DNA from: Amyloporia xantha
Lineage: Eukaryota > Basidiomycota > Agaricomycetes > Polyporales > Adustoporiaceae
Length of the DNA stretch: 64,000 nucleotides
Assembly (NCBI GenBank): GCA_036971615.1
Contig: JAYKKR010000001.1
Coordinates: forward strand, 4,340,001-4,404,000
Direction: 5' to 3'
The notes beneath the pieces are model-generated. The model was not told the origin of the DNA. It was given only the letters and a program-made list of their open reading frames with translations, and ran no database searches. Below, piece after piece: positions 22,701 to 33,720 of the stretch; positions within the stretch are counted from its first letter, which is position 1, and each line of letters opens with the position of its first letter. A program made the position numbers and the translations under genes.

Positions 22701-25700
22701 GGAAGTTGCTCAGGTACGATCGGCAAACGTTGGTCAAAGTCAGCGGCGAAGTACTAACGGTATTCTAGCGGCATCTCTCACAGTATTCTTCCAGGGTCAG
22801 GCCAGTTGAGGCTCACACTATGGGAGTAGCGCACAAGGCGCCTTCCAACGATCTGAATCAGGCATCTGCACCCGATAAGTGCCGACCAATCTTTTCGCTG
22901 ACATTGACCTGGGCATTCTATTTCAGCAGTCAATTTACCGCTCACAATTATCACTATCTGCTCGCTTACATCCGAGTCTTCGGGATTGAAGACCAATTCA
23001 TGCACTGACACAAATTTTCTCAGGAGGTCCCCTTTCTTCTCGATGTCTGACTTATCGGCTCGCTCACATAAGGGAATCGAGCGCAAATTTCATAGACGAA
23101 TTCACATTCAAGCTATCTCATTGCCGGAACGTAATCGACGTTCAACATCGGCGCCGCCTTCGATGTCACGCACCTTGGGCATACATATGCATAGATCCAA
23201 TGTTGAGCATAGAATTTCGAACTTCCTGCGGTGCTGCGCACATTTGTTTTCAATGGCTGTGCCCGGCCAAAGCTTGACGACCGATCACGAGCGCAGCCAA
23301 GCGCTTCTCGAGCAGCTCCACGCCGTTCAAATGGGCCTCACGCATGCCCTCGGAATGTGGCCATCTTGATGCTGGCCGCTCGGTTCGGGTGAAATTTTAT
23401 AGAGGACTTGGCACTCAGACCTGCAATTGTGATTTGACATCCTGTTCCTTGTGGCAAGGTTTCGTGTGCCACGCCTTCGCGCCTGAAATGCAGACTCGTT
23501 CACCATCGATGGAACTGCCGCAGCGGAGCATCAGGGCCTCCAGGATCCACTACTTCCTGGATTCCGTTTCAAGCCCACAGAGTTTGGTCGAGTGCACATG
23601 ACTCGCTCAATGTGGATGATATATCACTCTCCTTGCGGATACCCACATGCATGTCATGCACAGCAGAATAAGGCAAAGAGATGAAGGATGGTCACTAGGT
23701 AAGCTGCTCTTCTTTTTCGACAGGAACTTGGTTGTGTTCGGTTGCTGGGTGACCAGGAACGACTTCAGTAATTTGCATCTCGAGCCCGATGCAGCATCCC
23801 GCCCATCTCTGGGCAAAGGATAAATGACACAACCTTCCATCCTTCCTAGAGCTCATCTCAGAAGTTTTATAGCCATTTAAGGACTCCGTTCTGTTGGACA
23901 GAAGGCGGCATGAAATATGTATCTTTTCTCAGAGCCTGTCCTTTTTGACTGCAAACGATACAGGAGCGCGACTTGGATAGCCCAAATTACTGGACCAGAC
24001 GGAGTCCCCCATGCACTGTCAAGTAAGCTCTGCACCTAGACACTATTCCTTTGACCCTGCTTGTGCGATTATCACCGCATACAAGTGATTGCTCCACGCA
24101 CGTGGATAGTGCGCAGGTCCCCTGCAGACAAAATCCCCGAGTTATGCTGAATCGGAAAGGTGAGATCTATTGAGCATCCTCATTGTGGCAGAACTGTCCA
24201 TCTCACAAGAGAAATTTGCTACAGGAGGCGGCATAACCTGATTCAGAGCACTGCTTCCACGTCCTCGCACCGACCTATCGGACAAGCCCCTTTATATGAT
24301 AGTCTGAGTTCATCTTGTTGGACGCTTCTAGTTGCAGATTATCTTCATCAGCTGTTAGCCATCATGCATTAGACCTCATCTGGATAACTTTGTCCGAGGG
24401 CGGATTCTTGCACGTATAATTCAAAATGAAGACGCTGCATCGGTGAAATTCACTCCCCCAGCTAGGTCCTGTGGGAAGATTATCAAATTCGAACTGCCAT
24501 TGCACTGCTAGTGTTCCAACATCCAGTTGTCAGGAGCAGCCCGTATCGTTATTTGCGCCCAGCGTCTTCTCGTGTCGTCTTTTTCTTCCTCTCTTAGTTG
24601 ATTCTCAGTCTCACGACCACGCATTGTGCAAGGGTAAGGCACCGATAACAATGTATACATAGCTAGCCTCTATGGGTAATGTCTCCCATATCGCTGCGCC
24701 CTCGCAGACAATGAGCGGGCTCGAGACAAAAACATCGTACAAATATACCAGTGGGGACTGAGAGAAGAGTCTATACTAGAATAATAGTACTCCTTCGACC
24801 CGTCAGTCCCACCGTAGGTTCGCACGGAATAAAGCTGAGCAGCGTTTGAACGGCCAGTTTTTTTCTTTATACAACGAAGTGCCGGCATGTTTGCAATAGA
24901 AGATGCTGGTAATCGTCATAGGGTTTTCCCTACGTCGAATTGAACCAAGATAGGCCGCAGCACTATCGCCGACCATCTCACTACTATCATGACAGGGACA
25001 TGTGAGCGGCGCTGGTCACTTGCAACTGCACAGCCAGAAACCTTGCCGTAGAGAAGTAGGACCGTATCAGCTAGGTCCGGCAAAAGAAACCGGATCCTCC
25101 GCCTTTCGACGGACCATATGACAATCCTACGAACGAAAACCGAGCCCGCTTGCTGGAACGCGCCACTCGTTGGAGAGCCGTCCAGGTCAACGATAACTTG
25201 AATGCAAACAATGTAACCACCTGGAACTTGAAGCGAACGCGCGTTCCCTCAACGAGCTTTAGACAGATAACTTGGAGGAGACGAGTAAATCTTGCATTGG
25301 ATACATCCTAGGACCTGTAGCACGGAGAGCGCCCGTGAACGACGATGTATACGGTACGGATATGTCGATAGATACTCGTGCAAAGGGTTTCGTGGAGGGC
25401 CGTGATAACAACTGGCAGGTTACAGTCAGGATGGTGCGGGAGCCTGAGCGCGCAGACGCCCTCCCCCCATCGGTGTACCGAAAATATTCATAGGCCTCCT
25501 CTTGATCCCTCAAACAGGCCCAGCAAGCTGCTTTATTCCGACGACCTCGACTGGGGTATATCGTCAATCTGCAACTTCCGGAGGTGTACCGTCGACTAGG
25601 TCCCTCTGGATAGCTTGGCCCAAATGACCCGTCCACAGGCGCACATGTACAACGAGAGAGCGTTACAATGCACACCACAATCGAACTCGAAACGAGAGGA

Positions 25701-27174
25701 TCGCTGCATTGCGTAGGTCCCGAGTATGTAATTGCCGGCGGGCGACGAAGGGCGTTAGGAAGACGCGCGGTGAGGTGAGCGTGTCGGCGTACGGGGGGAA
25801 CGCGAAATCGATGTTGTCAGGCTCCGTGGAGCTGATACAAATTCTAGGTTGGGCAGGGAGTCCACCGCCGGAGGAGCGTAGTTGTTCACGAGAGCTGGAG
25901 GTGCCATGTTTACAGGGAAGCTCAACGGATCGTCCGTGCTTTCAAGGAGTTGCTGCATTTACTTTTATGTCCTACTTCCCATCTCACGGTAATGCCTGCT
26001 GGAAGGAATATGACTCAAATACGCGCCACAACCCAGTACTCATTACTCACCGCCAATCGATTATGCCCTCTGGAAGCTGTCACAATACGTCGAAAGTGCG
26101 AATTTAGTGGTCACATCCGGACTCCCAAGGACCTTCGACGGGATATTCGGAGCGCAAACTTGGCGCAGAGGTCTATTTGGTTTCTCAGGCACCTCATGCC
26201 ACACTATCGGTAAAACCGCTAGAGCTTGAGGACTACGGACAATGATGGGCGGCGTAAGTCACCAGAAACCTACTACGAGGAAGTGATCATGGGCAACAAG
26301 TAAAGAAGTGGTAAAGCAGGAGCTGCCACTCAAACTGTAGTCTATCCTGCCAGAATTGTCATCGACGACATCTTCTATGGTATACAGTGACTTGAGGGAG
26401 GAGTCTCTGACTCCGATGTATATCGTCAATTGCAAGGCCACCTCTTTCCAGCACAGGATCTGCCACATGCCCAAATTAGGGCTAGATCAGGTCACGGTAT
26501 AATCCGGCGCTTAGAGTACAACGTCTTTTGTCTTGTACTTGTGACTTGTCCGACTCGATTAAGCATGGCTGTTGACTGTAAGTGGGAAGTTAACGTCAAT
26601 ATAACCCGCAGAATTACTCGAGAGGGCAGCTTCATTGCCCACCTATTATCGCCTCAGCAGTGCCCTGATCAGCGTTCCCCCAAGAACCTACTCGTATTGA
26701 CGTACACTGCTCACTTTTATGCATAGCTTCTACTGCACAAAAGCTCCCCTCAACTGTAATATCCACCGATGGCAGTGACGGAAGATCCCACTCCTTTGTC
26801 CTGTATCGCCTTGGTATCGCTGCTCTCTGCCAGCGAACACAATTATATCCCTCCTTATTCAAATCAATACGTGCTATAAATGGTGCGTTTCTAGGTTAGC
26901 CTCCACTCTCCATTCTTGTCTTTGGTCTGTCGTCGTCCCGGCCAACAATCACCGTTCTCTGAGTGGACAAGACCCAGGCACGTGTAGCCCCTCTGGTGAC
27001 CTTGGGCCACCCCAGCCTTCGCTATATAGCAGAACCTTACGTTCGACTATTCAGTTCTCTTCAAAGTCAGTGTGCTCGTGCTCGTGCCTGTGCCTATCGT
27101 CATACACCCCACCAACAACATACGGGCTTTTACGTCCCCGTCGATAGTGCAACATAGCGTCTATTGTATTCACC
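19761..27174. other. Long gene-poor stretch, no supportable gene
   Basis: Over 7 kb without a frame above about 140 codons and without a recognisable motif or splice chain. The longest candidates (22778-23086 minus, 25259-25678 minus, 22986-23369 plus) look like nothing known to me. The last 150 bases contain a TATATA at 27023-27028 that suits the promoter of the next gene. Confidence 0.45.
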
Positions 27175-27809
27175 ATGTCCTCATCACCACGCACACCCAA
27201 TTCGAAGAAATCGATGCGTCGCACATCAAAGGCGACTCCACCAAAGCGCGCCGGCAGCGATGCGACATCGAGCAGCGCTGACTCGTCAGATCTCACGTCG
27301 CTAAGTGACTCGGAGGGAGATCTCTCGTTTGCCCCGTCGCTCTCACCATCGCGCGACTACCAGCCTGACGAGCTCGACGAGCCGATCTCATATGTATTCC
27401 AGGTACGTGGTCACTAACGCGTCGCGTGCGTCGTTATCGAACCGGGCGCGAGCGCGAGGAGGGTGTGCTGCACTGCGAGGCGCTGACGTTACATCCTGGG
27501 CAGAATGGGGACCCGGTATGGGTGAAGACAGACGACGGAGAATGGCTACAGGGCACAATAGCAGGCTCGAACACACGAAGAGGCGCTACCCGTCAGGTCG
27601 GTTTTCCTCCACTCCGCAGTCTCACCGCCCTCCTCATTGGATGGCTGACCGATTGGCTGATGTACCACTGGTACTTCCAGAAGGAAGGTCTATTCTTCCC
27701 CGTCGCGTTCAAACACAACTCACGAAGATACTTCGCACCACTCAATGGTGATATCAAGCCAGATAATGCAGAGGTGAGGAGACTGCTCTCGGAAGGAGGG
27801 TGGCTGTGA
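27175..27809 (+). CDS. Small protein of unknown function with a folded C-terminal half
   Basis: Exons 27175-27402, 27459-27596 and 27681-27809 join in phase to 164 residues. The first 70 residues are Ser/Thr/Pro/Arg-rich and presumably disordered, ending DELDEPISYVFQ. The rest is compact: LHCEALTLHPGQNGDPVWVK, EWLQGTIAGSNTR, EGLFFPVAFKHNSRRYFAPL and LLSEGGWL at the stop. The pattern of short beta strands with VW and W/Y/F residues recalls an SH3- or Tudor-like barrel that reads chromatin or partner tails, but this is only a shape argument. A TATATA lies about 150 bases upstream. It converges on the SMN gene 406 bases away. Confidence 0.8.
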
Positions 27810-28215
27810 ACAACGATGTGTACCGTTCGCTGCACAGGCTTTTGCATTGACTGCCTGTCCCAATCTTGGTCAGTCTGCATTGAAGACACCCGTGGTCTGT
27901 TTGGGTCTTCCTGCTTATACCTTATTCGGTTGTCGTATCATGTACAGTATTCTTAGCTGGCGTAACACAGTGCAAATAGCTTATTTCATTCTTTGGGTAA
28001 TGACCCCAGCATACTTACCCGTCTGAGGAGACTTGTGAAGGAATTCATCCAACGTCGAACAATACTCATGTTGCTCGACATGCAGTTATTGGGCACTCAC
28101 CTTCAACTGGCTTGGCTGCAGCACTTTCTCTGTTAGGACGATGATAGCATTGGACATAGATATATACCCACATTTTGAAAAGATAGCATCCCATATTTGC
28201 CACCACACTCTCGTG
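27810..28215. terminator. Convergent 3' ends, untranslated region
   Basis: This 406-base interval between two stop codons must hold both 3' untranslated regions and polyadenylation sites. No open frame or repeat was seen. Confidence 0.45.
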
Positions 28216-29241
28216 TCACCGCTGCGTAGATATCATCTCCTCGTCTTGCTCGTCAGCGCCTGGATCCTCACCTACCGCATCCTCGCCATCCTCGCCCTCA
28301 CCGACACCCTTACCTGCAGTTGCCTGCCCGTCCATTTTCCTGTGGTACTGTCGGAACAAGTCAGTCGTATGCCAGTACGCACTGGAGCCCTTTGAGCACT
28401 CACATGATACACCGCCGTCCAGTAGCCGCCCCAATACATCGCCGACAAAGCCCGTGAGAATGCCTCGTCCTGGCTCACGATACTGCCGGGGCCACCTGGC
28501 AGGGATGCGTAGTCGGTCCCCAGTGCGGCGAGGGAGGGATCGTGGGTCGGGACGAAAGTATCGAAATCGAGTGGGGCAGAGTCCGCTTCGACCCCAACTG
28601 CCGCTTGAGCTTGGTAGGATGCTGAGTGTGTGCCATTGGTAGCGGGAGCGGTGGACGCCCCTGCCTTCGCTTTTCCTTTTCCCTTGCCTTTTGATTTGGT
28701 GTCCGATGGGGGCACGTTGTACCATCTGGGTGCAGCCTGTGAGCTTGCGAGTGAGACACGCGGAGGATGCAAGCTCACAAAGGGGACTTTTTGACGGGCT
28801 CCTCCTTCCACTTACCATTCTGCCCATGGAAAGCCTGATAGCACGGACCGTCAGCATCCTGACCGAGCAGTATGACGAGATACGCCGACGAACCTCATAC
28901 TCAGCCATCGCAGACTCCCAAGCATCCACCAGAGCCGAATCGTCCCAGATCTCGTCGTGCGTGAGCTCCCTGCTTTCCTCGTCTTCCTCGTCTTCGTCCT
29001 CCTGCGCCTCCTCGCCGGTCTCCGCACCCACTGGCACATCGTCATAGCTCATCTGGGCCGCATTGCTCCCAGGGTCGTCCCAGTGCTGAAAGTGCTGCTG
29101 CGGGCGGCCATTGGCGGGTCTTTGGTTCGTCTTTCGCTTCTTAGCTGGTGGCGGCTGAGGGAATGAGGATGGCGGACCTGTCTGGGGCACAGGCGGTGCT
29201 TGTGGCGCTGTGATGTCGTCGTACGAGACTACGGGCCTCAT
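28216..29241 (-). CDS. smn1: Survival motor neuron (SMN) homologue
   Basis: Four exons (29241-28894, 28834-28779, 28725-28404, 28347-28216) join in phase to 285 residues. An acidic stretch leads into LTHDEIWDDSALVDAWESAM, the Gemin2-binding signature of SMN. AFHGQNGKWKEEPVKKSPLW follows, ending in WYNVPPSD, then a Lys/Gly linker. The C-terminal YG-type oligomerisation box is AFSRALSAMYWGGYWTAVYH. SMN with Gemin2 loads Sm rings onto spliceosomal snRNA. There is no Tudor domain, as in fission yeast Smn1. After the YG box the last exon adds about 44 acidic, Gly-rich residues ending EEMISTQR; the fission yeast protein ends at this box. Confidence 0.92.
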   Translation of the reverse strand: MRPVVSYDDITAPQAPPVPQTGPPSSFPQPPPAKKRKTNQRPANGRPQQHFQHWDDPGSNAAQMSYDDVPVGAETGEEAQEDEDEEDEESRELTHDEIWDDSALVDAWESAMAEYEVRRRISSYCSVRMLTVRAIRLSMGRMVSGRRSPSKSPLCELASSACLTRKLTGCTQMVQRAPIGHQIKRQGKRKSEGRGVHRSRYQWHTLSILPSSSGSWGRSGLCPTRFRYFRPDPRSLPRRTGDRLRIPARWPRQYREPGRGILTGFVGDVLGRLLDGGVSCECSKGSSAYWHTTDLFRQYHRKMDGQATAGKGVGEGEDGEDAVGEDPGADEQDEEMISTQR

Positions 29242-30079
29242 TTCCTCTACAGAGCTCTACGTCTGAGATAGGGGAGGGAAAGAATACGGGCAGGCCGAGG
29301 AATGCAGATAAACGCGAACGTAAACGTAGTTTCCAACGTTCACGTCTTCCACGCTGCAGGCCTGCGCAAAGACCTTGCCACACACGTGACCCCGATCGCT
29401 CGGTGATGGAGGGCAGTTCCAAATAAGGGCACGGTGCTCGTTGCCTGCGAGCTTCCACTGGCCTGTCGACGCTGATACTATTTTGTGCAAGCTTCAAGTG
29501 TGCAGGTGCAGTGAGCTCGAGCGCATATAGCGGCTGGGTATGTCAGCTCTTCCCGGGTGAGCGGCGTCTGATGAAGCAAAGGGAAGTAGAGAGCGGTGCT
29601 CAGATCCGAGTCGAGGCCTACTGACATTGTGAATGAAGGGAGAGTCCCACAGTGCTACTCGTTATCATAGACTGGAAGGTAAGATATATCAGTGAAATGG
29701 TCAGAGCACGGAAACTGCTAAATGATATAGAACAATGTACGGTTTTTGGGAGCGTAGTACAGAACAGAGTGCGCCATTGCAGATCGCACTGGCAGGAATG
29801 AACGGTTCACAGAGATTACCAATGTATTATATACGGCAGCTTTCGTGATACTGCGATCCACACAAAGGTAAATTCAATATAGTTCACCGCTAGTTGAGAC
29901 GCGTATGTCCACGACGTGTCGTAGCTTCATTCCAAATTTAAAACCGTCCAAAGGCCCGTACCCGTTGATCGATCCGAATTTCACAAAGGCTTTAGCTCTA
30001 CTTAAATGCATCCCTGTACAACCTCTTACATCTATATTGAATTATTCTAGCCCTGCCACTGAGCAATATCGCAGTGGCC
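29242..30079. other. SMN upstream region, no gene
   Basis: This interval holds the SMN promoter and leader, followed by an AT-rich stretch without open frames, up to where the left arm of the inverted duplication begins. Confidence 0.45.
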
Positions 30080-30290
30080 AGCCTAGCACTGCAGGAACGT
30101 GATGACCTCAGGCGGCACGCCACTGCCAGTGCGATTAGATGGCGGTATCACTCTTCACAATTGCCTTACACGGTTAGCAGGGCTCTTGCCGGACACGACG
30201 TTCTTATACTGGGACACCATCTTCTCAGCCCGCCAAAGGACAGAGGTCGAGCGCGTTGCTCTCTCGCACAATGGCGGCGTCCATTCCGGG

Positions 30291-30298
30291 TATAAAAG
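30291..30298 (+). promoter_or_regulatory. TATA box of the left zinc-finger gene
   Basis: TATAAAAG lies 62 bases before the ATG. The same box occurs at 50207-50200 on the minus strand, at the same spacing, before the other copy. Confidence 0.7.
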
Positions 30299-30359
30299 GC
30301 GGTGAATATGCACGCCATTCACCATCCTTCGTAGCACTACAGCATCTCCCGCGCCCTCC

Positions 30360-31629
30360 ATGAATTTCTTCTCATTCTGCGATCAGCCCAATTTCACCTC
30401 TACTGAGGCAAACGAGTCGCTTGATTTCCCCCTGGCCGAATCCAGGGAGGAGTACACCTCCCCTCATGAGTGGTCGATCGACCAGGATCTCTTCCTGCAG
30501 GGAGGCATTATGCCGCCAATCCCTGAAGACCTCAGCCCTCAGAGTCAGTTCTTGGGCGAGGCGGGTTATTCCTCGCACCCGGTCTCCGACCCCAGTGCAG
30601 ATATTGGACTTGGCCTGGACTTGGGGTTGGCACACGTAGATTGGCCGTCTTCCTTGTATGTCCTTTCTATACTGTCCTGCGAGGAAGCTAGTGTCTCACA
30701 TGTATCTGTTCCTCAGTCCATCATATGCAAACCTGCCGAGCAATGCAGACTATTCATACGTGGCTCCTCCTCAGGCCGTGTCTCCCCTCTGCCTCTCTCC
30801 AGCGGAACTTCTGTCTCTGTCATCTCCACAGGAGGTTGCACGGTCATTCGAGCAGCTCCGTCTGTCTGGTATCGAGCGTGGCCCTACAAAGACTGGACGG
30901 CCCACGATATCCCGCCTATACTCTTCGAGCTCTGGTACTTTTTCCTTGTTCGGTTCGGAATTCGATCTCGAGGGAGAGACGGAGCATGATCCTTCAACGG
31001 CCGGAGGCTCCATCACTTCTCACTCACACTCTCTGAGCTCGAGCCCGAGCCCGAGCCTTTCCTTTAGCTCGGGATATGATGTTGATGGAGAGATGGTTGA
31101 GGACGGTTCAGAGTCAGACTTTGTTCCACCTCCTCCTACTACAACGCGAAGGCGGCGTTACAGCCCGTACGTCTTTGAGCGTGCTCGGCGGTTTGCTTCG
31201 CGAGCCGAAACTTCTTCCCCTGACGCGAACCATTGCTCTCCCGTCCGCGTTGGTACCCGCACCCGATCTCGCAACGTGCAGGTCGACGTCCTCCCCGAGC
31301 AGTTTGAGCAGGCTCTACGGAGCGGCTCACGCATTTGCCCGACTTGTGGATTCGTCCCCGCAAACAGACGAGTTCCCGATCTGCGACGGCACATGGATAC
31401 GCACTGTGCCGACGTCAGCCACCAGAAGTGGGTCTGCTGCGGAGTGCCACTGGAGAAGGCCAGTGCATATGACGCCGAGGGTGACACGTACATTTACAAG
31501 GGCCATGAGATGGTTGGTGGATGTCTCAAGAGCTTCAGCCGGAGAGATGCCCTCATACGACATTTGGATAATGGCAAAATGGGCTGTTCTGGTACAGCTG
31601 ATTTGGCGGAGGAGCTCAGCGAATTATGA
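30360..31629 (+). CDS. Zinc-finger-like protein, intact copy, left arm
   Basis: Exons 30360-30655 and 30717-31629 give 402 residues. The N-terminus is acidic with aromatic residues (MNFFSFCDQPNF, EWSIDQDLFLQGG, GLGLDLGLAHVDW) and suits a transcription activation region. A Ser/Pro-rich middle and an Arg-rich RTRSRNVQVDV stretch follow. The C-terminal 100 residues carry CPTCGF..DLRRHMDTHCAD (C2H2 type), KWVCCGVPLEKA, and GGCLKSFSRRDALIRHLDNG, a degenerate finger with the usual Phe and His. The last two Cys/His clusters are spaced differently from classic fingers. A DNA-binding regulator is the likely role, inferred only. Proteins of this shape, expanded in tandem, are common in Agaricomycetes. 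The copy in the right arm (48874-50137) is clearly its duplicate. Confidence 0.85.
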
Positions 31630-32242
31630 GACTGTGTCACTACCTGCTAGTATGCGCGGCGATTTATTCTCATCTTTTTATCAAACGCTACTGGGCTACT
31701 GGTTGATCTATCCATGAACGTTTGACTACTCATCTAAATTGCGCAGACGTGTCGCGTGTCAAACACGGTCTCGTGACTCGCGTCTTCTAACTTGAAACCA
31801 TGTAAGTAGCCTGCGGGAATCTGCGGCCACCCTGGTCCCACGCCTATGTATACAGGGAGAAACATCCATAATTGAACCCTTCTCACCTTCTGGCGCAAAG
31901 TATTCAAGGCCGAAGTATTCAACCGCCGGGAAAGTGTCGGTGCAAAGGCAACTGACTAGGTGATCACCGTGAGTCTACCAGCCACATCGAGCTTCGAGTC
32001 AGGGGCGACGCGACGTTGTATTTTGTCCCCTTAAGGTAAGAGCTTGGCCACCCTGCTCTTGAACAATGGCGCTGTCTCCTAGGGGATGTTGGAGCATCAT
32101 GCGCTTTGGCAGTACAACTCCGAAGATCAAGCATTGGGGCCCACGGACAACGATGTGAACTCAGCTTTGGCATGGCCCTGGTTGCCGTTTTCTTTGTTTT
32201 CTCTCCGGCGAATGCTATTGGTGGAACATTTCGGGGTGCGTG

Positions 32243-32250
32243 TATATAAA
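32243..32250 (+). promoter_or_regulatory. TATA box of the decayed second zinc-finger copy
   Basis: TATATAAA lies about 90 bases before the ATG at 32334. It is preserved in the other arm at 48274-48267. Confidence 0.55.
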
Positions 32251-32333
32251 GGTCCTCACTGGTACCGCGATCTCTACGCTATTTCCCCCCACTGCACTGT
32301 CCACCAAGACAAGTATCGACGGTCGTCCTGTCA

Positions 32334-33420
32334 ATGACCGCATTTGCAAATCATGACACCTCTCTGTTCTATGGACTCCCCCACTTCCTCATTATTCTCC
32401 ATGAATCGTCTCGAGCTTTATGGACTTCAACGCGCGAGTCGGGTCGCTTTCCTCCCTCATCTCTACGCATGGGGCAGGCTGTTCCATCTCACACGGACAC
32501 CTCGTATAGGCATTTACCTCGCGTCTGCCGTTGTGGACTTGAAGGCGGACTCCTCTGAGCCGATTGGGCATTTGTTCTCCCTTCTGCTGGCTGCTGCACA
32601 AAGTGCTCCCTCTCCTCCCGCTGAGATGACTCGTGAGCTGGACTTCATCATGGGCAATAATCTGTGGTCGAAGCGCGGGGAGCTCGGCACAGGATCACAG
32701 CTCTCCTGCGGTAACCACTGGAATCGAGCATTCTATTCGCCAGTATATCCTGGCTTGGACCTTGAGCTGGGTCCCGACATGAGCACCATAAGCGAGCCGT
32801 GGTCACCGTGGAGGGATTCCTCGTACGTCTCCTGATCTTAATGTGTGATAGCTATATATTGACTCGCTCTCTAGACCCTCGCCCAACACGTCGGCCGAGG
32901 TCGAAAGTGCGGAACTTGGCCCGCCGCCCTCACCTCCACATGCGGTGACTCATTCATTTGAGCATCTTTCCATTTCCGACCCCGTACCTGGCTCTTCGAG
33001 ATTCAGAGCGACTCGGCACTTCTCATGCCATGGGGCCACAGGTGAACAGTCTTCCTCGGGGTCTGACTCGGAAGACACAGATGACGACGGCTCTGATGCG
33101 GAGTACATGCCATCTGTATCTGTGCCTATGGGTTTGTCTCTGCCAGCAAGCGTGCGCCTGACCTGCGGCGACATATGAACACCCACCGTGCAGATATCAC
33201 GCACTGCAGACGTGGGTGGGCTGCCAGGTGCCATTGGAGGAGGCCGACGAATACGGAATCGAGGATACGAGCAAGCAGTACATGCATAGAGGTCGCGCGA
33301 TAGTTGGCGGATGCTTGCAAAGCTTCAGCTGCAAAGACGCTGTTATGCGACATTTGAAGAACACCAACATCGACTGTTGCGGTTCGGTCAAGTTTGCGGA
33401 GAAGCTCCCTAAACCATTCT
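32334..33420 (+). pseudogene. Second zinc-finger paralogue, frame-broken, left arm
   Basis: The gene plan of the first copy is still visible. A first exon ends DMSTISEPWSPWRDSS, an intron (GTACGT at about 32823 to CTCTAG at about 32873) follows, and then THSFEHLSISDPVPGSSRFR corresponds to SFEQLRLSGIE of the intact copy. The finger region needs at least two frame changes: near 33110 into CAYGFVSASKRAPDLRRHMN, and near 33205 into VGCQVPLEEADEYG and GGCLQSFSCKDAVMRHLKN. The first finger has CIC in place of CPTC. Its N-terminal frame also shifts relative to the right-arm copy. I read it as a decaying gene rather than a distinct active one. Confidence 0.7.
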
Positions 33421-33435
33421 CCGTCACACAGCTCA

Positions 33436-33720
33436 TATACCTATATGTCTCTCCCATAGAGCTGCTATCACTATCACTTCTGAAGGAGCTTGCTCAATAA
33501 TTCTAGCACCTCAGTCTTCCTAAACCTGAGTCTGGTTCTTCCAAGGCCAGAGGGTCCACGATTTCCCACTCATACTCTTCCAGCCCTCGTGCTTCTTCAT
33601 TTTTCCGGGGCAATGCGATGTTGCACCCGATTTCGAAATGTGCAGGTCGACGTTCCTCCCCTTCCCCCGAACAATTCGAGCAGGCTTTCCACAGCAGCTA
33701 GGCATTCACCAAACTTCATC
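33436..33720 (+). pseudogene. Third zinc-finger copy, fragment, left arm
   Basis: Translation in shifting frames recovers IELLSLSLLKELAQ, STISHSYSSSPRASSF and SPSPEQFEQAFHSS. These match AELLSLSSPQEVAR, the Ser-rich region and LPEQFEQALRSGS of the intact copy. The finger region is missing and in-frame stops are present. Confidence 0.65.

Larger units (their letters stand above)
30080..33720 (+). repeat. Left arm of a large inverted duplication
   Basis: The arm corresponds in reverse order and orientation to 46600-50420. Matching features, in order, are an upstream block with near-identical translation (30080-30295 versus 50423-50202), a zinc-finger gene, a spacer containing CCTAGGGGATGTTGGAGCAT (32080-32100; the other arm differs slightly), a decayed second copy with its own TATATAAA, and a third fragment. 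Identity is highest in the upstream block and first gene and falls in the later copies. Confidence 0.85.

Noticed and set aside
22778..23086. Minus-strand frame beginning MRSIPLCERADKSDIEKKGD
   Set aside because: Considered as a relic of a fungal kinase-like gene, but no motif could be matched and flanking frames contain stops.
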